From Nephrocerus scutellatus (Eukaryota; Arthropoda; Insecta; Diptera; Pipunculidae), in NCBI GenBank assembly GCA_947095585.1, contig OX352763.1, forward strand, positions 41,466,010 to 41,530,009: DNA of 64,000 bases. The letters run 5' to 3'. The translations under genes and the position numbers were made by a program. The notes under the pieces were generated by a model. The model saw only the letters and a program-made list of their open reading frames with translations. It was not told the DNA's origin and made no database searches. Each line of letters starts with the position of its first letter. Position 1 is the first letter of the stretch. Shown here one piece after another: positions 32,701 to 42,800 of the stretch.

Positions 32701-35700
32701 GTGCAACTGCGGCATGAACAGATGAACGTTTCTCCCCGCAGATTTTTAATAGCCGAACTCCATAACGTGATTTAAAGCCACTTAGCCAATAAGGACTAGC
32801 ATGAAAATCTCCTTCTTTCTCCTGAAGTTGTTCATGCGATAGTTTTGCTTTCTTTTTCAGCATATCGGCACCAACAGGTAAATTTTTGCTCGCCGCCTAA
32901 AAACCATTTCTATAGCGCTCGTTCTATGCGAGGATACTAACCTCAAGGAACCGATTTGGCGAGTGGTCACCACATTAACGATTCTGTCCTTATTTTTTTT
33001 TATGGCCGAAATTGTAGATTTAGCCACACCGTATTGCAAACTTGTTGTACTTTTTCCTTTTTCTAATTTCTCAATCACTTCATTTTTTTCTTTGAAAAAT
33101 AGAAACTTCGGCTTTTTAGTACACATTTTGCAAGAAATAATAACTACAACTGCACTGAAAAATAAAATGATTTATTGTATAAGACAAGCCCTTTGTATAC
33201 GCCTGCGTTTGCGTACACATTCAAACATTGCAGTTTGCTTACAACCACTTGCGCTCACATCGATACTTTCTAAGGTGAATGAACGCTGATCAATCGTAAG
33301 CTTATGCAATACCTTGAATCACGTGAAATCCTTAGCGAACAGCAGTACGGTGTTCGTAGGCAAGGTTCTAGAGAGGACCTGATGGCTTATATCACTGAAA
33401 AATGGGACCAGTCTATTCACAAATTTGGTTAATGCAAAGTTGTCGCACTCGATATTTCCAAGGCATTTGACAGAGTCTGGCAACAAGCTCTTTTGTCGAA
33501 AATGAATGCTTATGGAATTGATAAGGCCCTGCTTGATTGGACTAGTAGCTACCTTTCTGACCGTTCTTTCCAGGTCGTATTGGACGGTTTCAAATCCAAT
33601 GTTCACCGCATAAACGCCGGTGTTCCCCAAGACTCTGTTTTGTCTCCGACACTCTTTTTCATTTTCTTTAATGATCTCCTATACGCGACTTCTAATCTAA
33701 TTCATTTTTTCGCTGAAGACAGCACTCTTAGCTCTTCATATGATTTACGCTTTCTGCACGCCCCTCTTCGTCGCAAGTGGAACTTGAACAACAACTTAAG
33801 CACGTTAAATTCTGACCTTGAGAGCATAACAAGGTGGGGACTACATAATAGAGTTGAATTTAACGCTTCTAAAACCCAATGCTGTCTTCTGTCGTCCAAG
33901 CGTAATTTAATCCCCCAACCTTTATTCATTAATGGTTCTTGCATCAAAGAAATTGAAAAACTCTCAATTCTTGGTATCTGCGTCAACAACAAGCTTCGTT
34001 GGAACGACCACATATTTGCCATCGCCAAAAATGTTTAGGTTTCCCAACACGGTGCATATCTGGCTACTATTTACAAGGCCTGTATTCGCCCTAAACTTGA
34101 ATACAACTGTAAATTATTATTATCTGGGCAGGTGCCCCAAAAACCACATCGCACCTACTAGACAGATTTCAGAACCGCGCGAAAAAACTTAATAAAAATA
34201 AAAAAATAAATAATTTTAAAAAAATATATATGGGAGCTCCTTGTCCCAAAATCAGGCTTTGGAAGAGGGTTAAAAATGTATTGCAAGATTCCACGACCTA
34301 ACGAACGAACGACAAAACCATACAGCGCTTTTGAGAAGTGGTTCGGTTATAAAAATTAGTATCAATATGATGATTTTTGTCTGCCTGTAAGAGATTTTTA
34401 TGACTAAAGTTATTAAACTTTTTTTTCTTTCTTTTTATTAACTTTTTCCGCATTCAGCACATGATGCTTCCACACCTTAATGGCTATGTATTTCACGTTG
34501 AAGTGCGGAATTGCAGATCATTGGATGTCGGTGCAAATTCTCTGGTTGATACACAAGGACTACGTACGATAACGTTTCGAAATATCGGGAATTTAGTTTT
34601 AAGAAAATATTCATTGGCCTTTCCGCAGCTAGCAAGCAATACACCGCTGATCATCGAATTTGAAAAGGTATGATATATGAGTAACATAATAATCTTATCA
34701 AAACGTATGTAGTTGAGAACGCAATTTCGGTTTTCTTTTTTTATGTAGGTCAACTTCGAAATGATCGATTCGCATGCAATAAATGGAAACATTGAAGAGA
34801 TCTCATTCATAGGGGGACGAATTGATGTCATCCGACCGTTTGGTTTTACTACTCTCAAAGATCGAGCGATATTACTGAAAATGGATAATCTGTTAGTCGA
34901 TAAAGTGGAGCCACAAGTAAGAACGAAATTGAATTTAAAAGTGCATTTCTCAAACCTTTATTGCCGGCAAAACTATTTGCAGGCTTTCAAGAAATTTACA
35001 GTCGACCAGATGGAAATAACTAACTCTGTATTTAGCAGAAATTTGCCATCGAAATGCTTCTATGAGCTGGAAGTCTTGAATTCGTTGCGAATTTTTAATG
35101 TGACATTCATGGAAGTCCATTCGAGAGCATTTTCTTTTAAAGGTGAGTGGTAAACTATTTATTTTGGCTGAATTACATCTCTATATTATGCATGCAGTAA
35201 TTTCAAAACTTAGCATAGTGAACAACACTTTTGACGCCGTCGACGGCGAATGGATAGAGGCTCACGTACGCGACAGTGCATTGATTAAGAGCAACTTTTT
35301 CGGTATGACCAGTCCGATAGCATTCAAAGGTAGGCAGGGGTAGAAGGGTCGAAACTGAAAAAACACTAAGTGACATTTTTTCTCTATAATCAACTCTTAT
35401 CAGGTATTCGTGTTCATCGTGACTACTTATCCAGTGAACGCCTCGAAATGCGATTTGCCAACAACACGGTTCGATTCCCATACGAACCGCGTGCCCTAGA
35501 GTTTAACGATCGGTTCGCTGTGAACATCAATTACCTGCAATACCAAAATCGCTTCTCCTGCAAAGATGTGGACACAAGCGCCAAACCACCGAAGCCAAAA
35601 GTATTATTCTTTCAAACATTCTCAGAGGCCATATACTTTCAAAGAGCCACCAGCAAAAGCCAAAGTTTAGCATTAAGCAAAATTATCGAGTCGGACTGCC

Positions 35701-35909
35701 GTCAGCCGTCGTATTTATTGTATATCATTTTATTTGTAGTAGGATTATTGTTAATTTTAGCAATAATTGCGGCCATTGTTGGCTTTCAAATTGCTAAAAA
35801 ACGAAAAAAACGAAAAATTGATGTGGTGATGCCCGAACCGAGAACGTACAAAGAAACGCAAATTGTTTACCAAATTGAAAATGCTGGTCTTCTCAAGACT
35901 GACTTGTAA
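29709..35909 (+). CDS. Single-pass membrane protein, beta-helix-like ectodomain (complete)
   Basis: Exons: 29709-29936, 34458-34667, 34749-35142, 35198-35329, 35404-35909. They give 1,470 nt, or 489 residues plus TAA, in phase throughout. The start encodes a signal peptide (hydrophobic SIFCLLAGIFLLLC), then a cysteine pair region (CIAHDTKFTCDC). The ectodomain is built of repeated strand-like segments (for example LSIVNNTFDAVDGEWIEAHV). A transmembrane helix follows (YIILFVVGLLLILAIIAAIV, about 35722-35781), then a lysine/arginine stop-transfer and a short tail of about 40 residues ending LLKTDL. A 66-nt in-frame segment at 34915-34980 has intron-like borders. Exon sizes and phases parallel the gene at 5621, so they are probable tandem paralogues, but here the long YxxP tail is absent. 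No named orthologue was recognised. The first intron (4.5 kb) is full of transposon relics. A poly(A) signal lies near 36114. Confidence 0.88.
30745..31080 (-). repeat. ~120-bp monomer repeat, about three units
   Basis: Inverted orientation: 'cacacatgtatatttccggtg', a GC patch (ggggtcggggggctccc), 'cccgattttcttaaaatttt', 'tgtgtatctccgatgg', and two further repeats of this order. It interrupts the Tigger-like relic. Confidence 0.8.
31420..31660. repeat. Dispersed repeat shared with 49195-49490
   Basis: Colinear matches include 'ttgcacaaaccgtatccgaaacc', 'gggtagcaaagt', 'cgattgccgacgg', 'acagagttttcgaggtgaa' and 'cgagagagaaat' with the segment at 49195. No coding sequence was seen, and no clear terminal repeats were found. 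Confidence 0.65.
33303..34195 (+). mobile_element. LINE reverse transcriptase (jockey-like), dead
   Basis: A long but broken frame holds reverse-transcriptase motifs: VVALDISKAFDRVWQQALLS (box A), INAGVPQDSVLSPTLFFIFF (box B) and FFAEDSTLSSS where FADD is expected, so one catalytic aspartate is now glutamate. ESITRWGLHNRVEFNASKTQ and LSILGICVNNKLRWNDHIF follow. Stop codons at about 33430 and 34036 disrupt it. It lies inside the second receptor's first intron in sense orientation. Confidence 0.85.
34196..34330 (+). repeat. Partial ~120-bp monomer repeat (tail end)
   Basis: An A/T run, 'tatgggagctccttgtccc', 'aaaatcaggctttgg', 'gttaaaaatgtattgcaagat' and 'tccacgacctaacgaac' match the distal part of the family. 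Confidence 0.6.
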
Positions 35910-36640
35910 AACGACGAAGAAAAAGAAGAACGAGAAGCAAAGATGAGAAAAACAAATGAGAAGCTATTGGCTGCTGTGTACCAAAATGTTAAATTGTAAG
36001 CTGTATATATCATTTTCTTAATTAACTCTGCCTAATCGATGAGTAAATTATAAATTTTGTTTTAAATCATAAAAGAAAAAATGTTATTGTTACATTGATA
36101 AAAAATGACAGGTAATAAATTTAAGGATGGCTATAAGTCTAACTTTGTTTTTTCCGTTGCTTTATATAATAATAATAAGTGAAATTGATCTCGTTTGAAT
36201 TTCAATCAAGCCAATGTCATTTTTAAAAGAAGGTTTGCTATTTTCATCTCTCATTTTCATATTACCACATTAAAGTAGGCTTCTTCTTTCCTCTACGGAA
36301 AAATATTTAACATCGAAGATCCAAAGTTGTACAACAATCTTTAAACCAAACTCAATTTAACTTTTTATTAATGAGGAGAACTTAACCGGACGGTGGTCTT
36401 GTAAAATTTAGAAACATGAACAACTTTGCACCTGCGAGTTAGGATATAATATAGTCCTTACTCTTATTCCAAAGTCTTGATATATACATTCAATGATGAT
36501 TTCACTATTTACAATTTCTTCAGCAACAATTAAGTATTCAATAGAATAAGACAATTTTCATTGCCGTTGAAGGAATTCAATCTAGTAGTAATTCATACTA
36601 CCACTACTACCAGGAAAAGAAGAACGCTTATTAGCCCGGT
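35910..36640 (+). other. 3' UTR and spacer
   Basis: Sequence after the receptor stop. A candidate poly(A) signal 'gtaataaattt' lies near 36114. No other feature was recognised. Confidence 0.5.
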
Positions 36641-36649
36641 ACAATAGTT

Positions 36650-36790
36650 GAGAGGGAGGAAGGTGGTATGGTTTGGGGTGCAGTGTCGTATAATGGAACT
36701 ACGAGTGCGGCCGCCAACCCATTACACCAAAAAACGGACTGCTTAGTTTGTTTTGTATTGGGAATCTGCATTGCGATTGATCGGGAAACT
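36650..36790 (+). mobile_element. Tc1-like transposase scrap
   Basis: The frame reads EEGGMVWGAVSYNGTT, matching the GG-S-MVWG block of Tc1-type transposases that follows the first catalytic aspartate. Similarity fades after 20 codons. A QDN-H-HKA-like scrap at about 39190-39240 may be another piece of the same element, split by the LINE at 36985-38875, but that link is weak. Confidence 0.45.
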
Positions 36791-36984
36791 ACTGACTGCT
36801 CAAAACTTGGTCTGAGCCAGTAGCGCAACAATCAAGTTAGTGATTTAGTACATGCTCTAACTCCTAGTGGTGGTCCCCGGGCAACTATGTGTATAAATCC
36901 TTATTTATGTAGGCTAAAATTGCAAGTGCGAACGGTCTAGCGTTTCTAGTCTAGGTAACATGGGTTAGCACCCTACGGATACTT

Positions 36985-38875
36985 AAAGCTCGTATTGTAG
37001 ATACCCCAGCAGCAGCGAGGATCGAGCAAGAGTCCTTGTATCGAAGCAAAATAAGAGAAGTGTAGCGTAGTGTAAGACGTGGCAAACGTAATTTTATTAA
37101 CAACCTGGCCTCAGAAGCAGAGGAAGCAGCAAGCAGGTGCGATAGAACCGTTTACAGAATCACCAAAGATCTGACAGGTGGTTACCGCTCTAGCCAACAT
37201 CCGATGAAAGGCCTAGATGGTGCCGTACTCGTTTCAGATGAGGATTAGCTCAAGCGATGGAAGGAGCATTACTTTACGGCCCTTAGCCGTGTATTCCCTA
37301 ACGATATGCACCCAAATCAAACGGAGCTGCCGGAAGTAACAATTTCCCGAATTCGCACCCCAGTAAGGATGAGATCGCTACCGCGATCAACGCACTAAAG
37401 AACAACAAGTCGGTAGGACTAGATGGTATACCCGCAGAGGTTTTGCGTGCAGCTCCAACGCATCAACAGAGCTTTTATATACTCTTGTGGAGAGATCTTG
37501 GGAGGCAGAAAGTTTCCCCGACGAGTGGAAGAAGGGAATGATAGTCAAGCTCCCTAAAAAAGATAGTCTTATAGAGTGCGAAAACTGGAGAGGCCAAAGT
37601 AGTACTTCAGCGAATTAGGGAACATCTGGAAGATACACTCGATTCCGAACAAGCAGGTTTCCGCACTGAATCCTCCTGTGTAGACCACATCAACACCCTG
37701 CGGATCATTATTGAACAGTGCGTTGAATTCGGGTCACCAGTGCACCTGTGTTCATCGATTTTGAGAAGGCGTTTAACAGTGGCAACAGACAGTTAATCTG
37801 GCTCGCCTTGCGCAGGAGAGGTATACCCGATAATCTAATAGCTTTTATTAAAGCAACCTATGATGGCTCTAAATGTCATGTGCTGCATAGAGGAAAGCTG
37901 TCAGAGGAATTCGAGATCCTAAGTGGGGTACGACAAGGTTGCATTCTATCGCCGATACTTTTTTTTATTGGTGATTAGCGATGTACTTCGCGCAGCTTTA
38001 TCTACTGGAAACGGAGGAATTCGTTGGACTCTAACATCTCAACTCAAACATCTTGACTACGCTGACGACGTTTGTTTACTCTCACACAGGATTATGGAGC
38101 TGCACTAAATGACAACAAATGTAGAAAGGGAGGCAAATGTTGCTGGTTTGAAGATTAATACTGCCAAAACCAAAATCATCAACCTAAGGACTAACTCAAT
38201 AACTCAAGTTAACATTGCCGGACAGCCGGCAGAGAGAGTAGAGAGTTTCCAATATCTTGGGAGTATTGTCTCGACCGAAGGTGGAACCGAACAGGACATT
38301 GTCAACCGAAAATCGGCAAAGCAAAATCAGTGTTTGGAATGATATCCATGATTTGGCGAAGCAATGCGATCAGCTTAAACACCAAGCTGCGACTGTTCCG
38401 TTCAAATGTTGAATCTGTGCTGTTGTATGGGTTCAGCACTTGGAAGGTGACCGGTACTATCACAAAAAGATTACAAACGTTCGTAAATAGGTGCCTACGG
38501 AACATCTTAAGTGTTTTCTGGCCTAACCAATTCTCTAACGAACAGCTTTACCAGAAAACGGGTCAGGAACCAATAGGCACAACCATCCAACGACGGAAGT
38601 GGCAGTGGATTGATCATGCACTACGAAAAGGCGACAGTTCCATAGCAAACTACGCAATGCAATGGAATCCGTTATCTCAGGATGGTACAAGAACGGGTCG
38701 TCTGAGAAATACATGGCGCAGAACAGTTGAGGATGAGTCACGGCAATTGGGGAAGAGTTGGAGAGAGCTGAAGCTCATTGCCAAGAACCGCACGCGATGG
38801 CGCGTAGGTGTAATAGAGGCCCCCTAGGACCCACAAGGGGATATAGGCCATAAGTAAGTAGGTAAGTAAGTTTGT
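36985..38875 (+). mobile_element. LINE family A, longest copy (dead)
   Basis: It begins in the linker after the endonuclease (ARIEQESLYRSKIREV; RRGKRNFINNLASEAEEAAS). Reverse-transcriptase blocks FIDFEKAFNSGNRQLIWLAL, SGVRQGCILSPILFF and YADDVCLLSHRIMELH follow. The shared 3' part is MIWRSNAISLNTKLRLFRSN through RTRWRVGVIEAP. The end is 'gatataggccataagtaag', a short AAGT-type tail. The YADD box is preserved but stops and frameshifts separate the blocks. The endonuclease is absent. Confidence 0.85.
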
Positions 38876-39885
38876 ATTATTAATTTTAATGTTAATTATA
38901 TTACAACAAAAATATTAATTTTTTACTTAAAAGTTTGAGAAGTTTGAGATCACTGTGTTAGAGAATCATTGAAAGATTTGCTGCCATTATGTTTTGTATT
39001 ATTGTTAATTGTTTGTTAAGTACTGCATTGGTATACCGATGATATTTCATCACAGTTTTAGTTTTAGAATCACTCTGTGCCCGAGTTAGTGAGGCTGTGA
39101 CATGGCCAGTTAGTATACTGATTGAACTGGAGTTTCAAACGACAAAAGTAACCGCTACATCTTATAAAGAAAAGGGGGGAATTTTGTAAATTTTTTGGAA
39201 TCATGAATTGGACTTCAAGCAAGATAACAGCCATTTCCACAAAGCGCGGATACAGGAGCCATATGCGGGGTTGCTGCAGTGACATAGTGACGGCAATTCC
39301 ATCACTTCCATAAATTATGTACAGGAACCATTAATATTAAAGCGAATAAAAACAGGACACAAAGAACCTGCCTTAAGTCTTAATATACATACAGCCGTAT
39401 TAATAAAAAACCACTTTCCGCTCGTTAACACACGTGTTAGCTACCACACGAATAGAGAACTTGTCCATTTGATAACTTTTCTTTTTAATAAACATATTAT
39501 TTGTCTATGTCATTTCATTACCAATTAAAGCACGGCAACACTTCACCGAATTGTACAAAAATTCGAGTAAATGTCTCATATTTCAGCAGCTGACACTGAA
39601 ATTAGCTCAATATTTTTGTTATATTTTAATATTCAGACCGATTTTTGTCATGACAACGAACTCCATATGAAATGTATGTTAAAAAATTATCCGCTCCTTG
39701 TACATAAAAATTCGGTGAGTTAAGTTATCCGATCGTTGTTAAAGCTAACACACATTTGATAATTACCAGTTAACAGATTTATTAGTGCTAACACACTGCT
39801 ATTCAGTGTTTATTAATACGGGGGGGGGATACAGTTTAAATTCAAAAACATATAATTTCTTACACCGAAACAAAAACAAGCTTAC
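38876..39885 (-). other. Intron sequence downstream of the last visible hiw exon
   Basis: The donor 'ggtaag' at 39885-39881 (minus strand) opens an intron whose acceptor was not found. A run of nine or ten G lies near 39825. No hiw coding sequence was recognised. Confidence 0.5.
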
Positions 39886-42800
39886 CCAATTGGTAAATAA
39901 GACTCAAGTGCCTGATTAACAGTAAGTACAGATTCGGACAGTGCAAATCCTTTCGAAAGCAGTGCCTGATGCGTACTTAAAGTCTCTTCAATGCCTGAAA
40001 GATCTTCAACATCTTTGTCGTCTGAAAAAGTTAAACGATGACTACAAAATAATCAAAAGTATTAATCACATCTAACAAACCTGGCAAATTTAGATCTTTC
40101 TTCATTAAATTAGCACTGCACATGCCACCAAGGTAGGCCAGCTCTTGTTCCAATCGAATTAGGCAGGAATTCGTAGCATTAACCTGAGAAGTTAATATAT
40201 AACAAGGTAATAAATCTGCTTATACAAAAAACTTTCAACTCACTGATGATGGGTTGTCGTAACCCACGACCAAACACTTAAATCCATACTTGTTTATGTG
40301 TGGGTCTTGCGCGTACAGTGATGATGTTTCCAATGAGAATTCAACACGATTACCCGGCAGAACGATGACGTTTTGCGACCAATTGGATGCGCTGCAAGTT
40401 TAACTGTCAAATGTTGAAAAATAAACCAACGGATATGGCAATTATGCTTACGTGTTGAACTTTTTAATAACAATCCAGTCTTTTTCGTTTATTTCGTTTG
40501 TTTCTCTACTAGTGGCTTCGTTGCCACATCCATCACGATAGCAACTACCAATGACGCTAGCATTCTGACAAGCAGCTCTCCGCAAGCTGATGTTATTATC
40601 AAGCATGTCAAAGTAATCCTCATTAGTAACGCATGTCTCCACAACTGCTGGCCGCACTGGAATCGATAGAAGTAAATAATCCTCGAGCTGTGCTGTGCCG
40701 CACTGTGGATCGAATTCTATTGTCAACCACTGAACACATGGTGGGAACTCCACTCTGTGCAGAAAAAGTTAAATGGTTTTTTCAAATTTAAAAAGCTTAT
40801 TAAATCTTACCTGAAACAATTTATCGACGCATTGCGATACGGATGTTCACTCTCGACAATGCAATAGTGATTACTTGTCGTGCTGACGTCATTGGGCTTG
40901 TCCCCAGCTGCGCTACCATCACCTTCGCTTTTCTTTCTTCTCTCAAAAACTAGATTTTCCAAGCCAACTCCTGCGCCAGCCTTGCCTCGCAGTTTTCGAG
41001 GTGCTGCACATTGTTCTTTTGTCACATAGAGCTGATTTAACGCTGCAATATGCGGAAGAATCTCTTTGATCAGTCCGAGTATTTGCACAGAGCTCTGAAA
41101 AATATAATATAGATATATAAATTCTAAATAATAATTTATCAGCAATCGAAAAAAGCTACCTTCGGATCACTGGATGCCAGCGTTCCAATATGGGCATAGA
41201 CCAACGGCAACAGCGTGTGAAACATATTCGACGAGGGAATGTTAAAAACCTCTAGTAACTGGACAAGTGTAAACTGAGGTGTCACCTCATCCGAGTCGCT
41301 CTTTGTTGACACTCCCTGATGGTGATTAACAAAACCATCAACACCTTCATTGTCTGTCCGTTCATTGCCATTCAATTTAGCAATCTGTCCATTGCGGAAG
41401 TTTAAATCTTGAATTCCACTTTCCTCAAGAATATCCTTGGGATGAATTTCCGTGGCGCCAATTTCAATTTCCATTTCAAATGGATTGGTTGAACGTTTCT
41501 CAAATTTAAGCGTCTCAATAATTCCCTTGGAGAAAGATTCAATGCGCTTCGAAATGTCGCGCGCAGTCGAAATATTGGGATCTGGCAGAACAGACGTACG
41601 CGAATTATTTGTCCAATTTATGTCCATGTGCTCCTCGATAGGGGTAATGTTGTGCTCCGAATCGATGGTCTGTGTATGATTTGAAGAGTTATCACTGGGT
41701 GACAGGGATGCCGCCAGGGCATTGCGTGCAAGGATTAGCAACTCAGTGCATTTCTTGGTTATGTCAGAAGCTATCTGGAGGGCGGTATCACGCGTCGTCA
41801 CCTCACTGGCATAATTTCCTCCGATGGAAGCAGACGTGGTTTGACCATCACTTTTAATCGGTGTACTACAATAGAGAATGCACGGGATTTGTCCACGGGC
41901 TGGAGTTGTCCCATTAAAGCTAAGATCGCAAATGTAAAAACTGAATGTAGTTCCACAGGGGCCTCGAATAGATGGCACCCCAGCGTCCCCAGAGCAAGTG
42001 CGTGCACCTTGTGCACAATAACGCAAGGCGTATCGAGTGTTTTCCTAAATTTATAGTAAAGGTACATTTATTTGTCAAATTTACTTATAGATTTATATTT
42101 CCCACCTTAATATGAACTGGACGATCAAACTTGATTTCTGCCATATCATTTTGTACAACTTCCTGGTCGTAGGAGCCTGAAATAGATTCGAGGGTCTCCC
42201 ATTTATGTGCCGACTGCAGATCAACAGTGTTATCATGGAGCAACTCAAGCTGATAGTCATAACTGCCCGAACCGGAATAAATCATTGCTCCGGCGATTGC
42301 AATTCCTGAACGATCCACAGTAAAGGCTATGGCATCGGGCCCAAAATTCCCAGTGTTCCAAGTACGACTCAGATCGCAGCGTGCATAGCGGCAACCAGTC
42401 GAATGTAGATTTCGCGGCGGAAGAAACATTTTGTCAAACTGAAAGAACATATTTAGTTAAGGAAATTAGTTTGATTTAACAATGCCACCAGAACACTACT
42501 TACATCTCCCAACGACGTCTGGTAGACAATTTCCGCAAGTACGCGCGCCAACAGATGACAACAATTATCGATTAAACCCTGATTGATATCCTTACATCCA
42601 AAGAAGTTAGCGTAGTTAAAATGCAAACCACGATTGTAGATGTTCTCAATTTTCGCACGAATTGGATTTGCGATAATGTCAAGCAAACGAATTAGTACAT
42701 CTTTAAATGTCCACGAATTACTAAGAAAATCACTCTTCTCCTGCTGAGTTCGGTATATCATCTGTTCCACTAAAATGGGATACTGGTGATTCTCGGTGCT

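Larger units (their letters stand above)
30134..33126 (-). mobile_element. Tigger/pogo-like transposon relic
   Basis: The minus strand from 33126 encodes a CENP-B/psq-type helix-turn-helix (EKLEKGKSTTSLQYGVAKST), a second DNA-binding segment (DFHASPYWLSGFKSRYGVRL) and a DDE domain. The DDE blocks are NADESGLFWKLLPEKTYV with the first D, WMNADIFKEWFYKLF, and LILDNAPCHPPEA with the second D. The frame is broken after NAPCHPPEA. Acidic C-terminal-like frames lie at 30252-30740. A likely left terminus, ta|CAGTACAATCTGGATAGCG, starts at 30134. Other repeats (30745-31080, 31420-31660) have inserted into it. The right terminus was not found. Confidence 0.75.

Noticed and set aside
39070..39285. Minus-strand frame as the next hiw exon
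   Set aside because: It does not resemble the PHR-family sequence that should follow and has no matching acceptor. The plus strand weakly resembles a Tc1 transposase scrap instead.
41452..41857. Plus-strand frames opposite the hiw exon 41160-42044
   Set aside because: They are antisense shadows of a conserved coding exon.
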